Assembly: GCA_016901395.1 (NCBI GenBank)
Contig: JAEAMQ010000067.1
Location: 1-64,000, forward strand
Length of the DNA stretch: 64,000 nucleotides
Origin: Prevotella sp.
GTDB taxonomy: Bacteria > Bacteroidota > Bacteroidia > Bacteroidales > Bacteroidaceae
Reading direction: 5' to 3'
Below, one piece after another: positions 33,184 to 41,938 of this stretch. The translations under genes and the position numbers were made by a program. The notes below the pieces were generated by a model that saw only the letters and a list, made by a program, of their open reading frames with translations, ran no database searches and was not told where the DNA came from. Within the stretch, counting starts at the first letter, position 1. Every line of letters begins with the position of its first letter.

Positions 33184-33221
33184 ATCCCAAAACTCCTACG
33201 AGTAAAACTCTATCATATACT

Positions 33222-33260
33222 AAAGGCCCTGACATGTCACAACAAATGTCAGGGCCTTTT
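33222..33260 (+). terminator. Strong intrinsic terminator after the M6 peptidase
   Basis: A 14-bp stem, AAAGGCCCTGACAT (33222-33235) with ATGTCAGGGCCTTTT (33245-33259), has a 9-nt loop and a T-tract. Confidence 0.9.
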
Positions 33261-33473
33261 GATATAGGGCTATCAGGCATACCACCTCCGATATGAAACT
33301 TCCTGCCAGAAAATAAATTCTGATGAAATAAATTTAAAAGCACGCTTCATTTGGCTTTTATCTGCAAAACTCCCTCCCACAGATGGAAATTCCGCAATTT
33401 TTGCACAAAAACACAACCCACTAACAGCCAGACACTTACAAGCAACCCACTCTAAACAGCCTACAACAACGGC

Positions 33474-33539
33474 CTAATCGCACGGCCTATACTATCTAAT
33501 CGTGACGCGATAACTATCTAATCGCAGCACGATAACTAC
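33474..33539. repeat. Dispersed 18-nt repeat units (locus 4)
   Basis: Partial CTAATCGCACGG at 33474, then GCCTATACTATCTAATCG (33485-33502) and GCGATAACTATCTAATCG (33508-33525), followed by a third partial GCAGCACGATAACTA. All in the same orientation as the 8.6-kb units. Confidence 0.8.
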
Positions 33540-33600
33540 GTTTTCTCCACGCCAAATGCCCCTTTTGTTCCATAAAAACCATTCAAAAAAGGCAGAAAAC

Positions 33601-33624
33601 GTGCTTTTAAGGGTGCTTTTAAGG
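33601..33624 (+). repeat. 12-bp tandem duplication
   Basis: GTGCTTTTAAGG occurs twice back to back. Confidence 0.8.
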
Positions 33625-34179
33625 GGATGCGCTCACGTTTGCAACGCCTTTTTCTTATCTAAAAGCATACTTCACAATAATCAGAACAAAATATTTTTAC
33701 GAATAAAATTGACAAAATCGACGCAAAGATAATGGATTGTCATAAATATTGATTGGTCGTCTCCGTTAAATATCAAACCCGAATATCCAATAAAAATAAA
33801 AATAGTTTAACACCGAATGTTCTTACCTTATTATATAATTTGAACGCCCCAACAGAATGGTATCCCCCCCCGTTCCTTTCCAAAAACAGAGAATATCAAA
33901 CTCTCTTTCGACTATCACAAGCTTATTAGCTATCAAGGCTGGGCATCATACCTACCGAGAACATCCATGCATCGTATCAATTCATGTCATGATTGGGTAT
34001 TAACGACAAAGTGGTTAATACGTTTAGGTTTACAGCAAAGGGAGGATTGTATAGCGATAGAACAGGTCCTGTCAAGGGAAGCAGCAAGACCGATGGAAAC
34101 ATTTATGAGACACACCACCCCCTCCTTGACACCCGTTTCAAGGAGATGGTTGTGAGAAGCCAGGTATAGCGGCGGTGCG

Positions 34180-34971
34180 TCAGACGACGGCCATCTGCAG
34201 GCGACCGGAGAAACTCACCGTGAGTTCCACCTCAAAACTGCTCATGCTGTCTGGGATGACCAGCGAGGCAACATAGTGGATGCCCTTATCGTCAACAGAC
34301 TTGAATACCAAATCGCTCAGCACAGCCTGTTCCAGGAAATCCTTGGGCACCTTAGAAGCAAAAGCCTGTTTGCGGAAATCGCTGGAGAAGAGCTTCTGCG
34401 AGCCATGAAAAACATGCAGGTTGACAATGTTGTCGTAATAGAAATTGTCTACAGCTACACCATCATCGTTATAGGATGTCTTCACCACCTTATAGGTAGT
34501 GGGGTTCACCTGAACATAACAATGGTATCGCTCGTTGCCATAGGTCACCACAGTGTCACGCTTGATAAGCTGATTTTGGTTGAGTGCCTTGGGATGCTTG
34601 TCAGAGAACAACTCTGCATCGTCGGGATTGTTGCTCATCACCAGCGACACCTCCTCGCCTTCCTGGTTGCGGAAAATAAAGATATGTGGAGTCTGCCGGA
34701 GGATGGGATATTTGATGTCACTGGCCCCGTGGAGGACAAACGTATCTTTGATAATCTGGAAATATACAGGCTGACTCGTGCTGTCGGGATAGAATATCGT
34801 GTCGCCCTTCACCTGAAAGGCTACATCCTGATCGTCCTCATTGAGCCAAATGCCTTGCAACATCTGCTTAGCTTTGCGGTCCTCCTGAAGAGCAGCAGGC
34901 TGGCGGCCCTTGTTCTTACAGCCAAACAAGCCAACGGCCAAGATCATCAACACGACATATTTTATCTTCAT
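34180..34971 (-). CDS. DUF4738-like lipoprotein
   Basis: 263 residues with a lipoprotein signal (VVLMILAVGLFGC, Cys about residue 18). After a polar linker it has QMLQGIWLNEDDQDVAFQVK near 37-56, then a strand-rich body. This order resembles the Prevotella DUF4738 family, which I recall without being able to search. Function unknown. It stands alone; a -7 element (TATCTTTG, complement of 35002-35009) is 31 bp upstream of the start. Confidence 0.65.
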   Translation of the reverse strand: MKIKYVVLMILAVGLFGCKNKGRQPAALQEDRKAKQMLQGIWLNEDDQDVAFQVKGDTIFYPDSTSQPVYFQIIKDTFVLHGASDIKYPILRQTPHIFIFRNQEGEEVSLVMSNNPDDAELFSDKHPKALNQNQLIKRDTVVTYGNERYHCYVQVNPTTYKVVKTSYNDDGVAVDNFYYDNIVNLHVFHGSQKLFSSDFRKQAFASKVPKDFLEQAVLSDLVFKSVDDKGIHYVASLVIPDSMSSFEVELTVSFSGRLQMAVV

Positions 34972-35291
34972 TACTTACTGTTCAAGTCATTCTTTCGAGT
35001 GCAAAGATACAACAATTTGTGTAATAACATGATAAAATAACAAGTTTTAGATAAGTTAAATTGATAACACTGTCTTGGTTTTCATCTCATTTACCGTCAC
35101 AAACCGCATGGCAAACGAAAGCGATAAGACATACCGGGAAGATGACAGGAAAGTTCTTTCAGACCAAATATAAATTAACATCAAATCATTGGAAGAATAA
35201 GAAAAAAACACTATCTTTGCAAGAAACCAAGAGATACCTAAACCTATCTGGATATTCCAAGTGAGATATTGAATATTTTAAGAATAAAAAT
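34972..35291. other. Divergent promoter region 35.0-35.3 kb
   Basis: 320 bp of AT-rich DNA holding a minus-strand -7 element (CAAAGATA, 35002-35009) for the lipoprotein and the full plus-strand promoter at 35188-35219 for the small gene at 35292. No further gene seen. Confidence 0.6.
35188..35219 (+). promoter_or_regulatory. Promoter of the 52-residue orphan gene
   Basis: ATTG at 35188-35191, 20 bp, TATCTTTG at 35212-35219. Start codon 72 bp downstream. Confidence 0.65.
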
Positions 35292-35450
35292 ATGGCAAGA
35301 CCTATTAAAACAACACCATTACTTATAGGTGAAGATGCAGAAGATTTTCTTGAGAACAACTCCGCTCTACAACCAACGACCGGAGGAAAACAAGAGCGTG
35401 TCAAAGGTGTGTATACACGCTTTAAGGTTATTGCTGCACTCACACCATAG
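35292..35450 (+). CDS. Small conserved-looking protein of 52 residues
   Basis: The frame MARPIKTTPLLIGEDAEDFL... ends in a basic segment (ERVKGVYTRFKVIAALTP). I associate short proteins opening MARPIKxTPxLxGEDA with Bacteroidota loci where they are paired with an acetyltransferase, possibly as an antitoxin-like partner; that is recalled, not checked. Here the 210 bp downstream contain no partner, only short frames. A good promoter lies upstream. Role unknown. Confidence 0.55.
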   Translation: MARPIKTTPLLIGEDAEDFLENNSALQPTTGGKQERVKGVYTRFKVIAALTP

Positions 35451-35623
35451 CAATACACTTGCCGGATTTTAAGTTTCCCTGTCAGGATTGCCTTGAGTGT
35501 CATCCTTTGGGGGACTTGGATATCAACCATAATCTATGAAACAGGGAACGGATAGAAGTATTGGCTTCCGTGCCTACACATAGAAAATAAACGCCTAAGA
35601 AACCTGATTTTTTTTCAAATATA

Positions 35624-35655
35624 ATTGGCCTCCTAAACTTTTATTACTAACTTTG
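35624..35655 (+). promoter_or_regulatory. Promoter abutting the SPOR-protein gene
   Basis: ATTG at 35624-35627, 20 bp, TAACTTTG at 35648-35655. The start codon follows after five bases, so the transcript may be leaderless. Confidence 0.65.
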
Positions 35656-35660
35656 CAAAT

Positions 35661-36704
35661 ATGATTGAACTTGATAGACACATTGAGATATTGCTTCTGA
35701 ACAACGACTGCGTCATAATCCCTAATTTCGGAGGGTTTATGGCCCATTACGTAGAGGCGAAGAAAGATGAGAGAGACAGCGCGTTTCTCCCACCCATGCG
35801 TACCATCGGATTCAATCCCAAGCTCATTCTGAATGACTCGCTGCTGGCACAGTCATACGTTGAGGTGTATGACATCAGCTATCCCGATGCTCTTGCGCGT
35901 ATCGCCGACGAGGTGCGTGAGCTGAAACAGCGCATAGAGCATGACGAAGAGTATGAGATGAACGACATCGGCGTGCTAAGACTCAACGACAACGGAAATC
36001 TGGAGTTTGAGCCTTGTGATGCCGGAATTCTCACGCCATCGCTCTATGGACTGAGCTATTACAACTTCAAGACACTGGCACAGATAGAACAGGAGCAGGC
36101 GGAGAAAGAGCTGAAGAAGTCTGTGGCACAGGTGGTAGACCTACAGCAGGAGGTACAGCTGCCAGCTTCGGAGCCGTATCAATATATGGAAGAAGATGAA
36201 ACCGAAACAACCCACAGCCGACGCATGACAGCCCTGTGGCGTAATATCGCCGTGGCATGTGCCGCATTCATTATCTTCCTGCTCATCCCTACCCCCTTGG
36301 CCAACAACAAATCAAAATATGTGGAGAGCCGCGTCAACACCCAGTTGCTCGACTATGTGATGCCCAAGGAGATGACGCATGGGGAGAACCCTATAGAGGA
36401 AATGGTGAAATCGACATCACGAGCCACATCGAGTCCACAGACAAAATCTATGGGAGCAACCACTTCCTCACAGGAAAAGACAGGATTTACCATTGTACTT
36501 GCCAGCAAAGTGAGCAAGAAAAACGCTGTTGCCTATATTGAAGACTTGCATCGCCGCGGCTATCATTCAGCAGAGATGCTGTCTCGCAACAACAACACTC
36601 AGGTTGTATTCGGCAATTATGCGACACAGAAGAAAGCCTACGAGGCAATGAACAAACTTCGTCAAGATCAGGAATTTGGCGAAGCATGGATTATGAAATA
36701 CTAA
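35661..36704 (+). CDS. HU-CCDC81 and SPOR domain protein
   Basis: 347 residues. The N-terminal region (1-125) matches the bacterial HU-CCDC81 repeats (IEILLLNNDCVIIPNFGGFM). A linker leads to one membrane helix at about 194-212 (IAVACAAFIIFLLIPTPLA). The C-terminal ~75 residues form a SPOR domain (TIVLASKVSKKNAVAYIEDL), which binds denuded septal peptidoglycan. It is likely a cell-division protein with the HU-like part inside the cell. The next gene, encoding an FHA protein, follows after 6 bp. Confidence 0.88.
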   Translation: MIELDRHIEILLLNNDCVIIPNFGGFMAHYVEAKKDERDSAFLPPMRTIGFNPKLILNDSLLAQSYVEVYDISYPDALARIADEVRELKQRIEHDEEYEMNDIGVLRLNDNGNLEFEPCDAGILTPSLYGLSYYNFKTLAQIEQEQAEKELKKSVAQVVDLQQEVQLPASEPYQYMEEDETETTHSRRMTALWRNIAVACAAFIIFLLIPTPLANNKSKYVESRVNTQLLDYVMPKEMTHGENPIEEMVKSTSRATSSPQTKSMGATTSSQEKTGFTIVLASKVSKKNAVAYIEDLHRRGYHSAEMLSRNNNTQVVFGNYATQKKAYEAMNKLRQDQEFGEAWIMKY

Positions 36705-36710
36705 GACAAT

Positions 36711-37244
36711 ATGAAGCGCATACGTTGTCCGAAATGCAGCAATTATATCACTTTCGATGACAAGAAATATACTCTCGGTCAGGCATTGGCTTTCAATTGT
36801 CCTTACTGCGGGCATCGGTTTGCCGTACGTTTAGGCGGGATGAAGAAGAAGACTGAGCAGCCTCAGCCTGCCGCCGCGGAAGAAGAAGGACCGCAGGCAG
36901 TGGGTTCGATTGTTGTTATCGAGAATATTTTCCACTACAAACAGGTTATTCCCCTATACATGGGTGACAATGTCATTGGCCGATACCAGAGAGGGGTCGA
37001 CGTGAACTGTCCTATCCACACCGACGACCCCAGCATCGACATGACCCATTGCGTAATCAGCGTGAGTCGAGACAAGAAGGGCGGGCTGAAGTTTATCTTG
37101 CGTGACGGACCCAGTAATACAGGAACTTTTGTTGACAATGAGATATTGGGCGACCGCGAGCGAAGGACCATCGGACACGGAACACTGTTTACCATCGGTG
37201 CCACCTCGGTCATACTCAAGACCGAAGACGACAAAGACGAGTAA
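36711..37244 (+). CDS. Zinc-ribbon and FHA domain protein
   Basis: 177 residues. An N-terminal zinc ribbon has CPKC at residues 6-9 and CPYC at 30-33. After a Glu/Pro linker, an FHA domain occupies about 75-175 (MGDNVIGRYQRGVDVNCPIH, HCVISVSRD, LRDGPSNTGTFVDN), which recognises phosphothreonine. Conserved G-R, S-x-x-H equivalent (MTHCVISV) and N-G-T equivalent (SNTGTFV) residues are near normal. It is co-transcribed with the SPOR gene, suggesting a division or signalling role. No kinase gene is nearby. Confidence 0.82.
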   Translation: MKRIRCPKCSNYITFDDKKYTLGQALAFNCPYCGHRFAVRLGGMKKKTEQPQPAAAEEEGPQAVGSIVVIENIFHYKQVIPLYMGDNVIGRYQRGVDVNCPIHTDDPSIDMTHCVISVSRDKKGGLKFILRDGPSNTGTFVDNEILGDRERRTIGHGTLFTIGATSVILKTEDDKDE

Positions 37245-37409
37245 GCATTTGTCCTATACCAATATCTCTTTCGGGAACCTGCGGACGGCACGACCTGCCT
37301 ATTCTTACAAAGAGAATATAATGCTAAGGATTTGGAGCGATTGTATTACAGATTGAAGAGAAACTCCATTTTTCTCTTTCATTATTGCTTAATTCTAAAA
37401 GAATTTATG

Positions 37410-37417
37410 TAAATTTG
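37410..37417 (+). promoter_or_regulatory. -7 promoter element of the purU-his operon
   Basis: TAAATTTG is preceded by a TTG at 37385-37387, 22 bp away, and followed 24 bp later by the purU start codon. Confidence 0.5.
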
Positions 37418-37441
37418 CAGAATTAATTAAAACAATTTCAC

Positions 37442-38305
37442 ATGAAGCCAACAGCAGTAATGCTTTTACATTGCCAAGACAAACCGGGTATTATTTCTGA
37501 AGTCACCAAGTTTATTACAGACAACAAGGGTAACATCGTTTATCTCGATCAGTATGTAGACCGTGAGGATGGCATGTTCTTTATGCGAATTGAATGGGAA
37601 CTGGAGAAATTTCTCATCCCAAGGGAGAAGATCAGAGACTATGTCGAAACGCTTTATGCGCAGAGATATAAGATGACGTTTAATCTCTATTACAACGACG
37701 AGCGCCCACGTATGGCCATCTTCGTGAGCAAGATGAGCCATTGTCTCTACGATTTGCTTGCCCGCTACAAGGCAGGCGAATGGAATGTGGATATCCCCTG
37801 TATCATCAGCAACCATGAGAACCTGAGATACGTTGCCGAACAGTTCAACATTCCCTACTATGTATGGTCTATCAAGAAAGACCACAGCAACAAGGCAGAG
37901 GTGGAAGCGGCAGAGATGGAGCTGATGAAAAAGGAAAAAATAACGTTTATCGTGTTGGCCCGCTATATGCAAATCATCAGCGACGAAATGATCAACGCCT
38001 ATCCACACCACATTATTAATATACACCACTCGTTCCTTCCGGCCTTTGTGGGGGCAAGACCCTATCATCAGGCTTGGGAGCGCGGAGTGAAAATCATAGG
38101 GGCCACAAGCCATTATGTCACGGCAGAACTGGATGCAGGCCCTATCATTGAGCAGGATGTGATGCGCGTTTCCCACAAAGATACGCCCGAATCATTAGTG
38201 CTCAAAGGAAAGGATCTGGAGAAAATTGTGCTCTCGAGGGCAGTGACCAAGCATATCTCACGCAAGATTCTTACATACAACAACAAGACCATCATCTTCA
38301 GTTAG
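37442..38305 (+). CDS. purU: Formyltetrahydrofolate deformylase
   Basis: Hydrolyses 10-formyltetrahydrofolate to formate and tetrahydrofolate, 287 residues. An N-terminal ACT domain (AVMLLHCQDKPGIISEVTKF) is followed by a formyltransferase fold. Family segments are FVSKMSHCLYDLL, IISNHENLRYVAEQFNIPY, and HHSFLPAFVGARPYHQAWER with the catalytic His and Asp region (SHYVTAELDAGPIIEQDV). It lies 5 bp before hisH, so it is transcribed with the histidine genes. Confidence 0.94.
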   Translation: MKPTAVMLLHCQDKPGIISEVTKFITDNKGNIVYLDQYVDREDGMFFMRIEWELEKFLIPREKIRDYVETLYAQRYKMTFNLYYNDERPRMAIFVSKMSHCLYDLLARYKAGEWNVDIPCIISNHENLRYVAEQFNIPYYVWSIKKDHSNKAEVEAAEMELMKKEKITFIVLARYMQIISDEMINAYPHHIINIHHSFLPAFVGARPYHQAWERGVKIIGATSHYVTAELDAGPIIEQDVMRVSHKDTPESLVLKGKDLEKIVLSRAVTKHISRKILTYNNKTIIFS

Positions 38306-38310
38306 GCATC

Positions 38311-38904
38311 ATGGATGTAGCGATTGTCAAATACAACGCCGGTAACATCTTCTCCGTAGTCAACGCCCTGAGACGACTGGGCATCGAACCGGAGATTACC
38401 GATGAGGCCGAAAAACTGCAAAAGGCCGACCATGTATTGTTTCCCGGCCAGGGTAATGCGAAGACCACGATGGCCTATCTGCGTGAGCACCGCCTCGACC
38501 AGCTCATCAGAGACCTGCGCCAACCGGTGCTGGGCATCTGCGTGGGGCAACAGTTGATGTGCCGCCACTCTGAGGAAGGCGATGTCGATTGCATCGGAAT
38601 ATTTCCCACAGATGTGCGACTTTTCCGCCCGGAAACGGCCGACGAGAAGGTGCCGGCGATGGGATGGAACTCGCTCTACGATCTCTCCACCCCACTTTTC
38701 GAGGGTATCAAGGAGCGCGACTACGTGTATTTCGTGCACAGTTACTATGTACCGACGTGCGATTTCACCATTGCCCGGGCCGACTATGTGCAGCCCTACT
38801 CAGCAGCTTTGCATAAAGACAACTTCTGGGCGGCACAGTTTCACCCGGAAAAAAGCGGAAAGGTGGGAGAACAACTATTGTCTAATTTTCTGAATATGAA
38901 ATAA
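38311..38904 (+). CDS. hisH: Imidazole glycerol phosphate synthase, glutaminase subunit
   Basis: Supplies ammonia from glutamine to HisF, 197 residues. The class I amidotransferase nucleophile is in LGICVGQQLM, the oxyanion strand in FPGQGNAKTTM, and the catalytic His/Glu in AAQFHPEKSG. Short (about 197 residues), which is normal for HisH. It is followed by hisA after 10 bp. Confidence 0.95.
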   Translation: MDVAIVKYNAGNIFSVVNALRRLGIEPEITDEAEKLQKADHVLFPGQGNAKTTMAYLREHRLDQLIRDLRQPVLGICVGQQLMCRHSEEGDVDCIGIFPTDVRLFRPETADEKVPAMGWNSLYDLSTPLFEGIKERDYVYFVHSYYVPTCDFTIARADYVQPYSAALHKDNFWAAQFHPEKSGKVGEQLLSNFLNMK

Positions 38905-38914
38905 GGAAAGGCGT

Positions 38915-39631
38915 ATGAAAATAGAACTGATTCCAGCCATAGACATCATTGACGGGAAGTGTGTGCGCCTGACTAAAGGGGACTACTCCCAGAAAAAGAT
39001 ATACAATGAAGACCCGGTCGCACAGGCACAAGAGTTTGAGCGATTGGGATTTAAGCGTCTGCATGTGGTAGACCTCGACGGCGCGAAGTCGAAGCATATC
39101 GTCAATGATGGTGTGTTGCGGGCCATCACGTCATCGACCCAGCTACGGGTGGACTTCGGCGGAGGCATCAAGACCGACGAGGATATCGAGAAGGCGTTTG
39201 CCGCCGGAGCCGTTATGGTGACCGCCGGAAGTATCGCCGTGACCCAGCCCGAGCTGTTCATCGAGTGGCTTCAGCATTATGGGGCTGACAGGATGATACT
39301 CGGTGCCGACGTGCGCAACGGCAAAATCAGCATCAACGGATGGAAGGAAGACTCGGCAGAAGACCTGCTACCCTTCCTCGCAAAATATGTGGAGGCCGGT
39401 GTGAGAAACGTGCTCTGCACCGAAATCTCCAAGGATGGCACCCTCGAAGGACCGGCCATCGGCCTGTATCAGCAGATTATGGGCAAGTATCCTGGGCTGC
39501 ATCTCATCGCCAGTGGTGGTGTGAGTTGCAGTCAGGACATCATTCAGCTGGACGCCGCAGGCATCCCCGCCACCGTGTTTGGTAAGGCCTGGTATGAGGG
39601 CAAAATCGATTTGGAGGAACTGTCACTATGA
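38915..39631 (+). CDS. hisA: ProFAR isomerase (HisA)
   Basis: Converts ProFAR to PRFAR in histidine synthesis, 238 residues, (beta-alpha)8 barrel. Seen: [20 protein letters not shown] with the first catalytic Asp (residue 8), [25 protein letters not shown], and [13 protein letters not shown] with the second catalytic Asp. The phosphate-binding GGG and ASGGVS loops are intact. It overlaps hisF by 4 bp. Confidence 0.96.
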   Translation: MKIELIPAIDIIDGKCVRLTKGDYSQKKIYNEDPVAQAQEFERLGFKRLHVVDLDGAKSKHIVNDGVLRAITSSTQLRVDFGGGIKTDEDIEKAFAAGAVMVTAGSIAVTQPELFIEWLQHYGADRMILGADVRNGKISINGWKEDSAEDLLPFLAKYVEAGVRNVLCTEISKDGTLEGPAIGLYQQIMGKYPGLHLIASGGVSCSQDIIQLDAAGIPATVFGKAWYEGKIDLEELSL

Positions 39632-40392
39632 GTTGCAACGGTCTGGCCAAGCGCATCATCCCCTGTCTCGACGTGAAAAACGGTGAGACGGTGAAGGGCA
39701 CCAACTTCGTGAACCTCCGCACGGCGGGCGATCCTGTGGAGTTGGGGCGTGCCTACAGTGAGGCAGGAGCCGACGAGCTCGTGTTTCTCGACATCACGGC
39801 GAGCTTCGAGGGGCGCAAAACGTTTACCGATATGGTGTCGCGTGTGGCCCGCGAAATTAATATTCCGTTTACCGTCGGCGGCGGCATCAATGCCCTCGAA
39901 GACGTCGAGCGGCTGCTCTATGCCGGGGCGGACAAGGTGAGTGTCAACTCCTCGGCTATCCGCAACCCCAACCTCATCAATGAGATTGCGGGTAAATTCG
40001 GGTCTCAGGTGTGTGTCTGCGCCATCGATGCCCGTCTCGACGACGACGGATGGCACTGCTATGTGAAAGGCGGACGCGAGAGGACGGAGCTTGGACTCTA
40101 TGACTGGGCCATGGAAGTGGCCGACCGTGGAGCCGGCGAAATTCTGTTTACCAGCATGGACCACGACGGCGTGAAGCAGGGATTTGCCAATGAAGCCCTG
40201 GCGGAGATTGCCTCACGGGTGTCGATTCCCATCATCGCCAGTGGCGGAGCCGGAGCGAAGGAGCATTTCCGCGATGCCTTCATCAAGGGTAAAGCCGATG
40301 CTGCCCTGGCCGCAAGCGTGTTCCATTTCGGCGAGATTGCCATTCCCGAACTGAAAGATTATCTCAGAAAAGAAGGCATCAGTGTCAGATAA
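39628..40392 (+). CDS. hisF: Imidazole glycerol phosphate synthase, cyclase subunit
   Basis: With HisH turns PRFAR into imidazole glycerol phosphate and AICAR, 254 residues. [19 protein letters not shown] carries the first catalytic Asp; the second lies in [12 protein letters not shown]. Phosphate loops FTVGGGIN and [13 protein letters not shown] are complete. The start at 39628 overlaps the hisA stop (ATGA). Confidence 0.96.
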   Translation: MSCNGLAKRIIPCLDVKNGETVKGTNFVNLRTAGDPVELGRAYSEAGADELVFLDITASFEGRKTFTDMVSRVAREINIPFTVGGGINALEDVERLLYAGADKVSVNSSAIRNPNLINEIAGKFGSQVCVCAIDARLDDDGWHCYVKGGRERTELGLYDWAMEVADRGAGEILFTSMDHDGVKQGFANEALAEIASRVSIPIIASGGAGAKEHFRDAFIKGKADAALAASVFHFGEIAIPELKDYLRKEGISVR

Positions 40393-40466
40393 GGAACAGA
40401 GAATTTCGTAGCAAGGCGACGCGCTCATACGATTTCCACACTCAAATTTAAGAAAGAAAGAACATC

Positions 40467-41114
40467 ATGAAGATAGATTTTGAGAAGACAAACGGTTTGG
40501 TTCCCGCCATTGTTCAGGACGCTGTGACAAAGAATGTCTTGATGTTAGGCTACATGAACCAGGAGGCTTACGATAAGACCGTCGAGACAAAGAAAGTCAC
40601 TTTCTGGAGCCGCAGCAGGAATTGTCTGTGGACCAAAGGCGAGACATCGGGTAATTTTCTCCACTTAGTGAGCATCGCAGTAGACTGCGACAACGACACT
40701 CTGCTTGTCAGGGTGCACCCCGACGGCCCGACCTGTCATAAGGGAACCGACACTTGCTGGGGCGAGGAAAACCATCTCAATCCGATATTGTTCCTTTCAG
40801 AACTACAGGATTTCATCAACAAGCGCCACGAGGAGATGCCCGAGGGAAGCTATACCACGAGTCTTTTCAAGAAGGGCGTGAACAAAATGGCGCAGAAAGT
40901 AGGTGAAGAAGCTGTGGAAGCCATCATCGAAGCCACCAACGGCAACGATGAAAACCTCGTCTATGAGAGCTCGGACATGATTTATCACCTCATCGTTCTG
41001 CTGACCAGCAAAGGCCTGCGTATTGAAGACATCGCACAGGAACTGGCCAAACGACATAATCCCGATTGGGACAAGGCACGCCGTATAGCCAAAGCTGCCG
41101 ATAAGATGGACTGA
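40467..41114 (+). CDS. hisIE: Phosphoribosyl-AMP cyclohydrolase / PR-ATP pyrophosphatase fusion
   Basis: Bifunctional enzyme for steps two and three of histidine synthesis, 215 residues. The HisI part (1-120) has MLGYMNQEAYDKTVETKKVT and the zinc-binding HPDGPTCHKGTDTCW. The HisE part (about 120-210) has KKGVNKMAQKVGEEAVEAII. The gene lies 74 bp after hisF, probably still in the operon. Confidence 0.95.
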   Translation: MKIDFEKTNGLVPAIVQDAVTKNVLMLGYMNQEAYDKTVETKKVTFWSRSRNCLWTKGETSGNFLHLVSIAVDCDNDTLLVRVHPDGPTCHKGTDTCWGEENHLNPILFLSELQDFINKRHEEMPEGSYTTSLFKKGVNKMAQKVGEEAVEAIIEATNGNDENLVYESSDMIYHLIVLLTSKGLRIEDIAQELAKRHNPDWDKARRIAKAADKMD

Positions 41115-41152
41115 TATTGAAACTCCAATCCTCAATCGTAAATGTAGAGAAG

Positions 41153-41863
41153 ATGCTGATAGATTATCAAAAAGTAAATATATACCAACAAGACAGCCTC
41201 GTGCTGAAAGACGTAGACTTTCAGGTGGACGAGGGTGAATTTATATATATTATAGGTAAGGTGGGGTCTGGTAAAAGCTCACTGCTCAAGACTCTGTACT
41301 GCGAACTCGACCTCGTGGAAGACGAGACCGAGAAAGCTGAGGTGCTCGGGCGCAACCTGAAGACCCTCCGACGCAAGGAAGTTCCTGCGTTCCGCAAGGA
41401 GATGGGCATCATCTTCCAGGACTTCCAACTGCTCCACGACCGTTCGGTATACAAGAATCTGAAGTTCGTCCTGAAGGCTACAGGCTGGAAAGACAAGGGC
41501 GAAATCGACCAGCGCATAGACGATGTGCTCAATGCCGTGGGCATGATCGACAAGAAAGACAGCATGCCCCACGAGCTGTCGGGCGGCGAACAGCAGCGTA
41601 TCGCCATAGCCCGCTCCCTGCTCAACCACCCGAAAGTGGTCATTGCCGACGAGCCGACGGGCAACCTCGACCCCGAGACGGCCACCAATATCGTGCGTCT
41701 GCTGAAAGACATTACGCTACAGGGCACGGCCGTAGTGATGTCGACCCATAACATTCCGATGCTCGACCGATTCCCCGGTATCGTATACCGCTGCAAGCAC
41801 GGGGAAATCAAGGATGTCACCAACGAATACAACAAGTTGGACCTCTCGGAGGACGAGGAATAA
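41153..41863 (+). CDS. ftsE: FtsE-like ABC ATP-binding protein
   Basis: 236 residues, cytoplasmic ATPase that with FtsX regulates septal peptidoglycan hydrolysis. The ATG at 41153 (MLIDYQKVNIYQQDSLVL) is preferred over a TTG at 41117, which would start just after hisIE. Full motif set: Walker A GKVGSGKSS, Q-loop FQDFQLLHDRSVYKNLKF, signature LSGGEQQR, Walker B VVIADEPTGNLDP, switch STHNIPML. The FtsE-type LHDRSVYKN stretch supports the name. No ftsX is adjacent. Confidence 0.87.
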   Translation: MLIDYQKVNIYQQDSLVLKDVDFQVDEGEFIYIIGKVGSGKSSLLKTLYCELDLVEDETEKAEVLGRNLKTLRRKEVPAFRKEMGIIFQDFQLLHDRSVYKNLKFVLKATGWKDKGEIDQRIDDVLNAVGMIDKKDSMPHELSGGEQQRIAIARSLLNHPKVVIADEPTGNLDPETATNIVRLLKDITLQGTAVVMSTHNIPMLDRFPGIVYRCKHGEIKDVTNEYNKLDLSEDEE

Positions 41864-41938
41864 CAGGGCACCGTCCCAACTCATTCAAAAAACAGTAATC
41901 AATCACACAGAAGGATAAATTAAACAAAGAATAAGAAG

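Larger units (their letters stand above)
33261..34179. other. Large intergenic region 33.3-34.2 kb
   Basis: About 920 bp with no recognisable gene. The frame 33967-34155 has no family resemblance. It contains the dispersed 18-nt units (33474-33539), a 12-bp tandem duplication (33601-33624) and a C run near 33866. AT-rich DNA fills much of 33640-33840. It lies between convergent units, so no promoter is required. Confidence 0.5.

Noticed and set aside
33967-34155. 62-residue frame in the 34-kb gap
   Set aside because: No similarity recognised, no promoter, and a repeat-rich surrounding.
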